Below are positions 28,500 to 36,550 of a stretch of 64,000 nt of DNA, in pieces. The position numbers and the translations under genes were made by a program. Each line of letters begins with the position of its first letter. Positions within the stretch are counted from its first letter, which is position 1. A model generated the notes under the pieces. The model was given only the letters and a program-made list of their open reading frames with translations. It ran no database searches and was not told where the DNA came from. Origin of the DNA: Nocardioides sp. BP30 (lineage in GTDB: Bacteria > Actinomycetota > Actinomycetes > Propionibacteriales > Nocardioidaceae); contig NZ_CP123620.1 in NCBI RefSeq assembly GCF_029873215.1, forward strand, positions 2,356,001 through 2,420,000, read 5' to 3'.

Positions 28500-29687
28500 A
28501 TGCGCATCACGGGCTACCGCACGCTGACCACCCTGCATCGATGGGGCCGTCCGATCGGGGACGTCAACGGACACGTCGCCGCCGGTGTCACGGCCGTGCC
28601 GATCGTGCTCGTCGAGACCGACGCCGGCCTCACCGGGGTCGGACTCGGCGCCCGGGACGGCCTGGACACGGTCTTCCCGGCACTGCTCGGCGAGGATCCC
28701 CGCGCTGTGACAGCGCTCTACGACCGGATGCTCGCCGCTGTCTTCAAGGCCGGCCACGCGGGCTCGGTCTTCGGCGCGATCGGTGCGTTCGACATGGCGC
28801 TGTGGGACCTGAAGGCGAAGGCCGCCGAGCAGCCGCTGTGGCGGATGCTCGGCGCCCGTGACCGCGTCGTCCCGGCGTACGCCTCGGGTCTCGACGGCCC
28901 GCTCGACGACGACGAGCTGCTCCGGCTGCAGGCATCCTTCGCCGAGCGCGGCTTCGGGGCGGTCAAGCTCAAGGGTGGCCTGGACCTGGAGGGGGACCTG
29001 CGCCGCATCCGACTGGTCCGCGACCTCTACGCCGACGCCGGCGCGACCCCCCGCGTGATGCTCGACGCCAACGAGTCCTGGTCGCGCAAGGAGGCCATCT
29101 CCTACCTGCAGCGCCTCGAGGAGCAGGTCGACCTCGCCTGGATCGAGGAGCCTGTACGCCGCTGGGACGCCGACGGACACGCGATGATCAGCCGTGCCGT
29201 GCGGGCCGCCGTCGCCACGGGGGAGAACCTCACCGGCCTCGAGCAGTTCCGGCCGCTCATCCAGGCGAACGCAGTGGACGTCGTGCAGACCGGCAGCGTC
29301 TGGGGCGTCACCCACTTCCTCCGCGTCGCCGCGCTGGCCCAGACCTTCGACCTGCTCGTCAGCCCGGTCGGCTACAACGCCAATCCGCTCGCGCACGCGG
29401 CTGCCGCCGTACCGAACCACGTGGCGACCGAGGTGCAGGACCTCGGCTTCCCGGTGGGGATAGCGGTGGATCAGGAGTACGCCGACGGGGCGATCATCCT
29501 CGGCGACCAACCCGGCCTCGGCCTGGGTGTCGACGAGGCGGCGATCGCCGCGCTCGCCGAGTCGGCCGACTGGGGTGAGGACAAGGGACCGCACGTGCGC
29601 CCGATCAGCGCGGGGCGTCGTCTGCTCGCACCGGTGACGCACGAGTTCGCGCCCGCGCTGACCTCGCTCGCCCCGCCGTCCGCCTGA
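28500..29687 (+). CDS. Enolase-superfamily (mandelate racemase-like) sugar acid dehydratase
   Basis: A 395-residue enolase-superfamily protein, probably dehydrating a six-carbon deoxy aldonate such as L-fuconate to its 2-keto-3-deoxy acid. The capping domain is N-terminal (about 1-125). The barrel shows KLKGG (KxK base motif, about 157), and the metal ligands Asp in VMLDANES (about 187), Glu in WIEEPV (about 215) and Glu in ATGENL (about 240). The usual catalytic His after strand 7 is not obvious: that segment reads SPVGYNANPLAH. ATG 28500 has AAAGGAGG 7 bp upstream. The lactonase gene follows after 1 bp. Confidence 0.82.
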   Translation: MRITGYRTLTTLHRWGRPIGDVNGHVAAGVTAVPIVLVETDAGLTGVGLGARDGLDTVFPALLGEDPRAVTALYDRMLAAVFKAGHAGSVFGAIGAFDMALWDLKAKAAEQPLWRMLGARDRVVPAYASGLDGPLDDDELLRLQASFAERGFGAVKLKGGLDLEGDLRRIRLVRDLYADAGATPRVMLDANESWSRKEAISYLQRLEEQVDLAWIEEPVRRWDADGHAMISRAVRAAVATGENLTGLEQFRPLIQANAVDVVQTGSVWGVTHFLRVAALAQTFDLLVSPVGYNANPLAHAAAAVPNHVATEVQDLGFPVGIAVDQEYADGAIILGDQPGLGLGVDEAAIAALAESADWGEDKGPHVRPISAGRRLLAPVTHEFAPALTSLAPPSA

Positions 29688-29688
29688 C

Positions 29689-30531
29689 ATGCGGATCGAC
29701 GCCCACCACCACGTCTGGGACCTGGACCGGCGCCCCCAACCGTGGACCGAGGACCTGCCGGTCCTGCGCCGGTCGTTCGGGTTCGACGAGCTGACCCCGC
29801 AACTGCTGGCGCACCGGGTCGAGGGGACCGTCGTCGTCCACACCGTGGCCAGCCCCGAGGAGACCGGTGAGCTGCTGGCCCTGGCCGCGGCCGATCCGCT
29901 GGTGGCGGGCGTCGTCGGCTGGCTCGACGTCGAGGCGCCCGATCTCGACGAGACCCTGGCCTCCACCCGGCTGCTCCCGGGCGGCCGGCACCTCGTCGGC
30001 GCCCGCCACCAGCTCCAGGTGGAGCCGGACCGGCAGTGGTTGGACCGGCCCGCGGTGCGCCGCGGTCTGGAGACTCTCGGTGAGCACGGCCTGGTCTGGG
30101 ACCTGGTGGTCTCACCCGAGCAGCTCGGTGACGTCCGCCGGGCGGTGGCCGCGCTGCCGCAGGTCTCCTTCGTGCTCGACCACGCCGGGAAGCCGCCCCT
30201 CGCGGGCGGTGACCTGGCCGCGTGGCGCGCGGACCTGGCCGCGCTCGCGACGCTGCCCAACCTCGCGGTCAAGCTCTCCGGCCTGGTCACGGAGGCGTCG
30301 TGGGACCGATGGCAGGTCGAGGATCTGCGCCCGGCCGCCGATCACGTGCTGGAGCTGTTCGGCCCCGACCGGACGATGTTCGGGTCCGACTGGCCGGTCT
30401 GCCTGCTCGCGGGGGCGGACTACGACAGCGTCGTGGCCACGTTCGACGACCTCGTCGCCTCGTTGACCGCCGCCGAGCGCGCGCAGGTCTGGGGCGACAC
30501 AGCTGTCCGCGTCTACGGACTGGAGGAATGA
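29689..30531 (+). CDS. Amidohydrolase-family sugar lactonase (L-fuconolactonase type)
   Basis: A 280-residue amidohydrolase of the amidohydro-2 group that contains L-fuconolactonase and L-rhamnonolactonase. The N-terminal metal motif HxH is in DAHHHVWD (residues 4-10), a further His in VLDHAGKPP (about 165) and the late Asp in MFGSDWPVCL (about 229). It would hydrolyse the 1,4- or 1,5-lactone made by the sugar dehydrogenase downstream. The gene lies 1 bp after the dehydratase stop and overlaps the aldo/keto reductase by 4 bp, so lactone formation, opening and dehydration are encoded as a unit. Confidence 0.85.
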   Translation: MRIDAHHHVWDLDRRPQPWTEDLPVLRRSFGFDELTPQLLAHRVEGTVVVHTVASPEETGELLALAAADPLVAGVVGWLDVEAPDLDETLASTRLLPGGRHLVGARHQLQVEPDRQWLDRPAVRRGLETLGEHGLVWDLVVSPEQLGDVRRAVAALPQVSFVLDHAGKPPLAGGDLAAWRADLAALATLPNLAVKLSGLVTEASWDRWQVEDLRPAADHVLELFGPDRTMFGSDWPVCLLAGADYDSVVATFDDLVASLTAAERAQVWGDTAVRVYGLEE

Positions 30532-31499
30532 TGCAGCAGCCGACCACGAGCCGACGCACCATCGGCGGCACCCGCGTCCAGGTCAGCGACCTGGGGTTCG
30601 GTGGTGCCTCGCTCGGCAACCTCTACCGGGTCACCGAGGACGCCGAGGGTGCGGCGGCCGTCGCGGCGGCGTACGAGGCGGGCATCACCTACTTCGACAC
30701 CGCGCCGCACTACGGCCTCGGCCTGTCCGAGCGCCGCCTGGGGAGCGCGCTGGCCGCGTATCCGCGCGACTCGTTCACCCTCTCCACCAAGGTCGGCCGT
30801 GCGCTCGACCCGAATCCCGCGCCGACCGGCTCGGACCTCGCCTCGGGCGGGTTCGACGTCCCCGACGACCTGGTGCGGCGCTGGGACTTCTCCGGCGACG
30901 GGGTGCGTCGCAGCATCGAGCAGAGCCTGGACCGGCTCGGGCTGGACCGGATCGACATCGTCTATGTGCACGACCCCGACGACCATGCCGACCAGGCCGT
31001 CGCCGAGGCGATCCCCGCGCTGATCGAGCTGCGCGACCAGGGTGTCATCGGTGCCGTCGGGCTCGGGATGAACCAGATCGGGGTGCCGCTGCGGGCGGTG
31101 CGCGAGACCGACCTGGACGTCGTGATGCTCGCCAACCGCCTCACCCTGCTCGACCGCAGCGGGCTGGAGCTGGCCGACGCCTGTGCCGAACGCGATGTCT
31201 CGGTGGTCGCGGCCGCGCCGTTCAACTCGGGCCTGCTCGCCCGCCCGCGGCCGGCGGCCGACGCGACCTACGACTACCAGCCCGCCCCGGCCGACCTGCT
31301 GGCCCGGGTGAACGCCCTCGCCGACGTGTGCGAGCGCTGGGGCGTGACCCTTCCCGACGCGGCGGTGCAGTTCCCGCTGCAGCATCCGGCGGTGGTCTGC
31401 GTCGTCGCCGGCCTGCGCGATGCCCGGCAGGTCGCCGAGCTCGTCGAGCGCCGCCACGCGCACGTTCCCGACCAGGCCTGGGCCGAGCTCGGCCGCTGA
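30528..31499 (+). CDS. Aldo/keto reductase, L-fucose (D-threo-aldose) 1-dehydrogenase type
   Basis: A 323-residue aldo/keto reductase. The catalytic set is Asp and Tyr in FDTAPHYGLGLSE (about residues 45-51), Lys in LSTKVGR (about 80) and His in VYVHDPDDH (about 150). The GLSERRLG segment and the insertion before WDFSGDGVRRSIEQSL are typical of L-fucose/D-threo-aldose 1-dehydrogenases, which oxidise the free sugar to its lactone with NAD(P). ATG 30528 overlaps the lactonase stop (ATGA); ATG 30531 directly after is an alternative. The lactonase next door fits this reaction. Confidence 0.85.
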   Translation: MMQQPTTSRRTIGGTRVQVSDLGFGGASLGNLYRVTEDAEGAAAVAAAYEAGITYFDTAPHYGLGLSERRLGSALAAYPRDSFTLSTKVGRALDPNPAPTGSDLASGGFDVPDDLVRRWDFSGDGVRRSIEQSLDRLGLDRIDIVYVHDPDDHADQAVAEAIPALIELRDQGVIGAVGLGMNQIGVPLRAVRETDLDVVMLANRLTLLDRSGLELADACAERDVSVVAAAPFNSGLLARPRPAADATYDYQPAPADLLARVNALADVCERWGVTLPDAAVQFPLQHPAVVCVVAGLRDARQVAELVERRHAHVPDQAWAELGR

Positions 31500-31522
31500 C
31501 CCGACCCATCGAGAGGACCGAC

Positions 31523-32560
31523 ATGCTCAGCGCTGCCTACACCGGCGCCCGAACGTTCGACGTCACCCAGACGCGATCGGTGCCGCCCGGTCGCGGCGAG
31601 GTGCAGATCGCTGTCGCCTACGCGGGGATCTGCGGCACCGACCTGCACATCTTCCACGGCGACATGGACGCCCGCGTCAGCACGCCGGCGGTGATCGGGC
31701 ACGAGATGTCCGGCACCGTCGCCGCCCTCGGCGAGGGCGTGACCGGCTGGGCGGTGGGGGATCCCGTCACGGTGATGCCGCTGCGGTGGGACGGCACCTG
31801 CCCGGCCTGCCGGGCCGGGAACGAACACATCTGCCAGCACCTCGTCTTCGTCGGCATCGACAGCCCCGGCGCCCTCCAGGGCCGCTGGAACGTCCCGGCC
31901 GACCTACTCGTCGGCCTCCCCGACGGACTGTCCTTGCAGCATGCCGCCCTGGTCGAGCCGGTCGCTGTCGCGGTTCACGACGTACGCCGCTCCCGGCTGG
32001 CCGCCGGAGATCGCGCTGTCGTTCTCGGCGGTGGGCCCATCGGCGTGCTCATCGCCGTGGTGGCCCGTGATGCGGGGGCCGAGGTGCTGCTGGTCGAGCC
32101 GGACGCGGGTCGTCGTACCGCCGTCGAAGAGCTGGGGTTCAGGGTCGTCGACCCCGCGACCGCCGACCCGGTGACGCTCGTCGAGGAGTGGACCGACGGC
32201 ACCGGTGCCGACGTGGTGTTCGAGGTCTCGGGGGCGGCACCGGCCGTGCTGACGGCCACGGCGGTGGCGAAGGTCCGCGGCACCGTGGTGGTGGTCGCGA
32301 TCCATCCCCAGCCGAAGCCGGTCGACCTGCAGCGGGTGTTCTGGCGCGAGCTGACGCTCCTGGGCGCGCGGGTCTACCAGCGCACTGACTTCGAGCGTGC
32401 CGTCGAGCTGCTGGCCGGGGGTGTCGTCCCCGCCGACGCGCTCATCACCCAGGTGGTGCCGCTGGCCCAGGTCGCCGACGCCTTCGGGGCGCTGGAGTCA
32501 GGCCGTGCGATGAAGATCCTGGTCGACTGCCAGGCCGGGCAGGGCGGGGACGGCCGATGA
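31523..32560 (+). CDS. Zinc-type alcohol dehydrogenase (polyol/threonine dehydrogenase-like)
   Basis: A 345-residue medium-chain dehydrogenase. Catalytic zinc ligands are the Cys in AGICGTDLH (about residue 36), His and Glu in IGHEM (about 59) and Glu in VEPVAV. The structural zinc loop is incomplete: TCPACRAGNEHIC provides three Cys, and the first of the usual four is replaced by a residue of RWDG. The cofactor site is GGGPIGVLIA (about 168) with VEPD following, which suggests NAD. It probably oxidises a hydroxyl of a sugar, polyol or keto-acid intermediate. GAGAGG precedes the ATG; the end overlaps the next SDR gene. Confidence 0.83.
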   Translation: MLSAAYTGARTFDVTQTRSVPPGRGEVQIAVAYAGICGTDLHIFHGDMDARVSTPAVIGHEMSGTVAALGEGVTGWAVGDPVTVMPLRWDGTCPACRAGNEHICQHLVFVGIDSPGALQGRWNVPADLLVGLPDGLSLQHAALVEPVAVAVHDVRRSRLAAGDRAVVLGGGPIGVLIAVVARDAGAEVLLVEPDAGRRTAVEELGFRVVDPATADPVTLVEEWTDGTGADVVFEVSGAAPAVLTATAVAKVRGTVVVVAIHPQPKPVDLQRVFWRELTLLGARVYQRTDFERAVELLAGGVVPADALITQVVPLAQVADAFGALESGRAMKILVDCQAGQGGDGR

Positions 32561-33309
32561 GCCTCTTCGACCTCACCGGCCGCCTGGCCGTCGTCACCGG
32601 CGCTCGTCGCGGCATCGGCCTGGCCATGGCCGTCGCCCTCGCCGAGGCCGGCGCCGACGTGATCGGGGTGAGCGCCCAGCTCGAGGACGATCCGCAGGTC
32701 GGCCGCCTGGTCACGGCCACGGGCCGCTCCTTCGAAGGGCGCCGGTGCGACTTCACGGACCGTGATGCCGTCCTCGCCCTCGGCGCCGACCTCGCCGAGC
32801 GGGAGCCCGACATCGTGATCAACAACGCCGGCACCATCCGCCGCCAGCCGGCCGCCGACCACGCCCTCGAGCTGTGGGACGAGGTCATCGGCGTCAACCT
32901 CTCGGCGCCGTTCGCGCTGACCCAGGCGCTGGCGCGCCCCATGCTCGAGCGTGGGTCGGGCAAAGTCGTCTTCACCGCCTCGCTGCTCAGCTTCCAGGGC
33001 GGCATCAACGTGCCCGGCTACGCCGCCTCCAAGTCGGGCATCGCCGGCCTGACCAAGGCGCTGGCAAACGAGTGGGCGCCGCACGGCGTCAACGTCAACG
33101 CGATAGCGCCCGGCTACATCGCCACCGACAACACCCAGGCCCTCCAGGACGACCCGGACCGATCCCGCTCGATCCTGGAACGCATCCCGGCCGGTCGCTG
33201 GGGGAGAGCCTCGGACCTGGCCGGCGCGACGGTGTTCCTGGCGAGCGCGGCCTCGGACTATGTCGACGGCGTTGTCCTGCCCGTCGACGGTGGCTGGCTC
33301 GGCCGGTGA
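32557..33309 (+). CDS. SDR oxidoreductase, KduD-like (2-keto-3-deoxy-gluconate 5-dehydrogenase family)
   Basis: A 250-residue classical SDR. The N terminus MSLFDLTGRLAVVTGARRGIG (first part) is typical of KduD; the motifs are TGARRGIG, INNAGTIRR, FTASLLSFQGG and the Tyr/Lys pair in GYAASKSG (about 152). The C terminus is VDGVVLPVDGGWLGR. KduD relatives interconvert 5-keto and 5-hydroxy forms of 2-keto-3-deoxy sugar acids. Here it may act on an intermediate of the same deoxy-sugar route or on a second substrate. The ATG overlaps the preceding stop (ATGA). Confidence 0.84.
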   Translation: MSLFDLTGRLAVVTGARRGIGLAMAVALAEAGADVIGVSAQLEDDPQVGRLVTATGRSFEGRRCDFTDRDAVLALGADLAEREPDIVINNAGTIRRQPAADHALELWDEVIGVNLSAPFALTQALARPMLERGSGKVVFTASLLSFQGGINVPGYAASKSGIAGLTKALANEWAPHGVNVNAIAPGYIATDNTQALQDDPDRSRSILERIPAGRWGRASDLAGATVFLASAASDYVDGVVLPVDGGWLGR

Positions 33310-33388
33310 GGAACGCCTCGGCCCTGCCGCGGTCCTCGTCGTCAGGACCGCTGACCCGTACGCAGAAGAACCGACACAAGGAGTAGCA

Positions 33389-34240
33389 ATGCATCTGGCT
33401 CGACTGGGACCGAGGGGATCGGAGATCCCGACCGTCGTCGTCGACGGGACCCACCTCGACCTGCGCCCGATCACCGCCGACATCGGCCCGACGTTCCTGG
33501 CCGGGGGCGGCCTGCAGACGGTGCGCGAAGCCGTCGCCGCCGGCAGCCTCGAGCCGCTCGCGAACGCCTCCGAGCTGCGCGTCGGTGCGGCGCTCGCCCG
33601 GCCCGGCAAGATCGTGTGCATCGGTCTGAACTACCGCGACCATGCCGCCGAGACCGGGGCCGCCATCCCGCCCGAGCCGGTCGTCTTCATGAAGGATCCT
33701 GCGACGGTGGTCGGACCGTTCGACGAGGTGCTGATCCCGCGCGGCTCCACCAAGACGGACTGGGAGGTCGAGCTCGGCGTGGTCGTCGGCACCACCGCCC
33801 GCTACCTGGATTCGCCCGCGAGTGCCCTCGACCACGTGGCGGGCTATGTGCTCTCCCACGACGTCTCGGAACGGGAGTTCCAGCTCGAGCGCGGCGGCCA
33901 GTGGGACAAGGGCAAGAGCTGCGAGACCTTCAACCCGCTCGGAGGCCGGTTCGTCACCGCCGAGGAGATCGCCGATCCGCAGGATCTCCGTCTGGCCCTC
34001 TCGGTCAACGGCGTCCGGCGGCAGGACGGCACCACCGCCGACATGGTGTTCTCGGTCGCGCACGTGGTCTGGTACCTCAGCCAGTTCATGGTGCTCGAGC
34101 CCGGCGACCTGATCAACACCGGGACGCCCGCCGGCGTCGCGATGGGGATGGCCGACCAGCCCTATCTGCGCGCCGGTGACGTGGTCGAGCTGGAGATCTC
34201 CGGTCTGGGGTCGGCGCGGCAGACGGTGGGACAGGCGTGA
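33389..34240 (+). CDS. FAH-family hydrolase, 2,4-diketo-3-deoxy-L-fuconate hydrolase type
   Basis: A 283-residue FAH-superfamily protein. GKIVCIGLNYRDHAAE (about 75) opens the catalytic domain; metal ligands are EVE in DWEVELGVVVG (about 125) and Asp in SHDVSEREFQLERGG, followed by Lys in WDKGKSCETFNPLG. This arrangement matches L-fucose-cluster hydrolases that cleave 2,4-diketo-3-deoxyfuconate to pyruvate and lactate. ATG 33389 has AAGGAG 9 bp upstream, and a 79-bp gap separates it from the SDR gene before it. It is coupled to the next SDR by overlap, which would supply its diketo substrate. Confidence 0.84.
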   Translation: MHLARLGPRGSEIPTVVVDGTHLDLRPITADIGPTFLAGGGLQTVREAVAAGSLEPLANASELRVGAALARPGKIVCIGLNYRDHAAETGAAIPPEPVVFMKDPATVVGPFDEVLIPRGSTKTDWEVELGVVVGTTARYLDSPASALDHVAGYVLSHDVSEREFQLERGGQWDKGKSCETFNPLGGRFVTAEEIADPQDLRLALSVNGVRRQDGTTADMVFSVAHVVWYLSQFMVLEPGDLINTGTPAGVAMGMADQPYLRAGDVVELEISGLGSARQTVGQA

Positions 34241-35016
34241 TGAGCACGATCCGTGGTCAGGAGTACGACGGCCTGGTCGCCGTCGTGACCGGCGGCAGCG
34301 ACGGCATCGGCCTGGCGGTCGGCCTCGAGCTCGCGGCCCGTGGCGCCAGGGTCGCCTCCCTCGACCTGGCCGTCGACGATCTGCCGGAGGAGATCACGGG
34401 CTTCCGCTGTGACGTGACCGACCGGGCCTCGGTGCAGGCAGCCGTCGCGCAGGTCGTGGACCGGCTCGGCGGCATCGACGTCCTGGTCAACAACGCCGGT
34501 GTCAGTGCTGTCGGCACGGTCGAGGAGCTCGGCGACGAGGACTGGCACCGGGTCCTCGACGTCAACGTCGTCGGGATGGCGCGTTCCTCAGCGGCCGCCC
34601 TGCCGCACCTGCGTGCCTCGCGCCATCCGGCGATCGTCAACATGTGCTCGATCGGCGCGCTCAACGGCCTGCCGCAGCGGGTGGCCTACAACGCCTCCAA
34701 GGGCGCCGTCCTGGCGCTGACCTACGCGATGGCGACCGATTACGTCGGGGAGGGCATCCGGGTCAACTGCGTCTCGCCGGGCACGGTGCACACCGGCTTC
34801 GTCGACCGGATGCTCGCCAGGTTCCCCGACCCGGAGAGGGAGAAGGCGGCCCTCGACGCCCGTCAGGCGACGGGCCGGATGGTGACCCCCGAGGAGGTGG
34901 CCGATGCCGTCGCCTACCTGGCCAGTCCGCGTTCCGGATCGACCACCGGGACCGCTCTGGACGTCGACGGCGGCATCACCCATCTGCGGCCGCGGCCGGT
35001 CCAGCAGACCGACTAG
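34237..35016 (+). CDS. SDR oxidoreductase, 2-keto-3-deoxy-L-fuconate dehydrogenase type
   Basis: A 259-residue SDR with TGGSDGIG (about residue 18), DVTD, VNNAGVSAVG, the Ser in NMCSIGALNG and the Tyr/Lys pair in VAYNASKGAV (about 153). In known L-fucose pathways an SDR of this kind oxidises 2-keto-3-deoxy-L-fuconate at C4, giving the substrate of the FAH hydrolase encoded just before. GTG 34237 and ATG 34240 are adjacent in frame; both overlap the FAH stop, and the ATG may be the real start. The 127-bp gap after it holds the transporter promoter. Confidence 0.82.
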   Translation: MMSTIRGQEYDGLVAVVTGGSDGIGLAVGLELAARGARVASLDLAVDDLPEEITGFRCDVTDRASVQAAVAQVVDRLGGIDVLVNNAGVSAVGTVEELGDEDWHRVLDVNVVGMARSSAAALPHLRASRHPAIVNMCSIGALNGLPQRVAYNASKGAVLALTYAMATDYVGEGIRVNCVSPGTVHTGFVDRMLARFPDPEREKAALDARQATGRMVTPEEVADAVAYLASPRSGSTTGTALDVDGGITHLRPRPVQQTD

Positions 35017-35059
35017 GCCCGTCTAGCCGCCGGCGTCGGCACGGTCCCGCGCGCATCCC

Positions 35060-35090
35060 TTGCGCATACGTCACATGTATGATGTTATCC
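35060..35090 (+). promoter_or_regulatory. Transporter promoter with operator site D
   Basis: TTGCGC (35060-35065) and TGTTAT (35083-35088) are 17 bp apart. GTATGATGTTATCC (35077-35090) matches the site A palindrome at 11 of 14 positions and covers the -10. A CATAC/GTATG inverted repeat (35065-35081) overlaps it. This ties the importer to the same regulator as the catabolic genes. Confidence 0.6.
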
Positions 35091-35143
35091 CTGTCACAGG
35101 TCTACGGCCCGCACACGCCGGACCACGAGAGAAGGAAGCAGCA

Positions 35144-36550
35144 ATGGAGATGGTTCCCCGGAACGCCGCCCGCGTACGGCGTTCGCGTCGAGTCAGCCGG
35201 GTTCGGGCCGCGGCACTCGTCGCCGGTGCTGTCGTCGGTGCGCTGAGCCTGGCCGCCTGCGGTGGGCAGAGCGTCGGCGGCAGCACCAGCAAGATCGCCG
35301 ACAGCAACAGCAAGTACGGCTTCAAGACGGCCTCGCAGGACTCGAAGGCGCAGATCACGGTGTGGGTCGACTCGACCCGCGAGCCGATCGCGAAGGCCTA
35401 CAACGCCGCCCACCCCGACGCCCAGGTCAAGATCGTCACCTACGACGGCAACGCGAACGGGTCCAACTCCTTCAAGACCAAGACGCAGCTGTTCGATCGC
35501 GCCGGCTCCGGCTGGCCGGACGTCACCTTCACCACGGACAACAACTCCGCCGCCTGGGGCTCCTTCAGCGGCACCGGCGACCTCGCCGCGGTGAACAAGG
35601 GCCTGGTGCCGGACACCACCCTGAACAACTTCGCGAAGGGCTCGCTCGACGTCTGCACCGTCGACGGCACCTCCTACTGCCTGCGCAACGACCTCGCGCA
35701 GAACGTGCTCTGGTACAACAAGACGCTCATGGACAAGTTCGGCTACCAGGTCCCCACCACGTGGGAGGACTACGAGAAGCTCGCCGACAAGGTCGCCACC
35801 GAGCACCCGGGTTACATCGTGGGCACGGCCGGCGACGCCTGGACGCCGGAGATCTACATGTGGGCCGCCCAGTGCCCCGCCAACGACGTCACCGGCCCCA
35901 AGACGGTCAAGGTCGACACCTCCGACCCCAACTGCGTCAAGGGCGCCAAACTGATCGACGACCTGGTCGCCAACAAGACGATGTCCACGCTGTCCCTGTT
36001 CGGTCCCGACTTCGCCAAGAACGACGCCGACAAGGTCCTCATGCTGCCCGGCCCGTCGTGGTACGGCGGCTCGGTCTTCCAGGGCACCTTGAAGACGCCT
36101 GCGGGCCAGGTCGCCGCCGCACCGGCCCTGAAGTGGGCGGACGCCTCCGACACCGTGACCGGTGACGTGGGCGGCGGCGCGTGGTGGATCTCCTCGCACA
36201 GCAAGAACCTCGCGGCGGCCGCCGACTTCGCCACCTGGGTGACCAGCCAGGCCAAGTACGGCGACGCGCTCGCGCCGACGTACCCGGCCTACACGCCGGC
36301 GGCGCAGACCTGGGCGGCCGAGACCCAGAAGAGCGGCTACTACGCCGACGACATCGTCACGCCGATGAGCCAGGCGGCCGGGCAGGTCTGGTCGGGCTGG
36401 GGCTCGGCGCAGTTCAGCCAGGAGGCGATCTGGGCCAAGGTGGTCCAGGCGGGCATGAGCCAGGGCAAGACCGTCGAGTCGCTGCTGCCGGCATGGCAGA
36501 CCGAGATCGAGAACCAGGCCAAGACCTTCGGGTACGAGGTCACGAAGTGA
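35144..36550 (+). CDS. ABC sugar transporter, substrate-binding lipoprotein
   Basis: A 468-residue extracellular solute-binding protein, family 1. A basic N terminus and hydrophobic stretch end in the lipobox LAAC (Cys about 37), so the mature protein is a membrane-anchored lipoprotein. The segment ITVWVDSTREPIAKAYNAAH opens the mature domain (first part near residue 68), and RNDLAQNVLWYNKTLMDKFG with VPTTWEDYEKLADK is characteristic of sugar-binding members. ATG 35144 has GAAGGAAG upstream. It is followed by two permease genes with a 4-bp overlap to the first. The sugar is probably the one oxidised by the adjoining enzymes. Confidence 0.92.
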   Translation: MEMVPRNAARVRRSRRVSRVRAAALVAGAVVGALSLAACGGQSVGGSTSKIADSNSKYGFKTASQDSKAQITVWVDSTREPIAKAYNAAHPDAQVKIVTYDGNANGSNSFKTKTQLFDRAGSGWPDVTFTTDNNSAAWGSFSGTGDLAAVNKGLVPDTTLNNFAKGSLDVCTVDGTSYCLRNDLAQNVLWYNKTLMDKFGYQVPTTWEDYEKLADKVATEHPGYIVGTAGDAWTPEIYMWAAQCPANDVTGPKTVKVDTSDPNCVKGAKLIDDLVANKTMSTLSLFGPDFAKNDADKVLMLPGPSWYGGSVFQGTLKTPAGQVAAAPALKWADASDTVTGDVGGGAWWISSHSKNLAAAADFATWVTSQAKYGDALAPTYPAYTPAAQTWAAETQKSGYYADDIVTPMSQAAGQVWSGWGSAQFSQEAIWAKVVQAGMSQGKTVESLLPAWQTEIENQAKTFGYEVTK

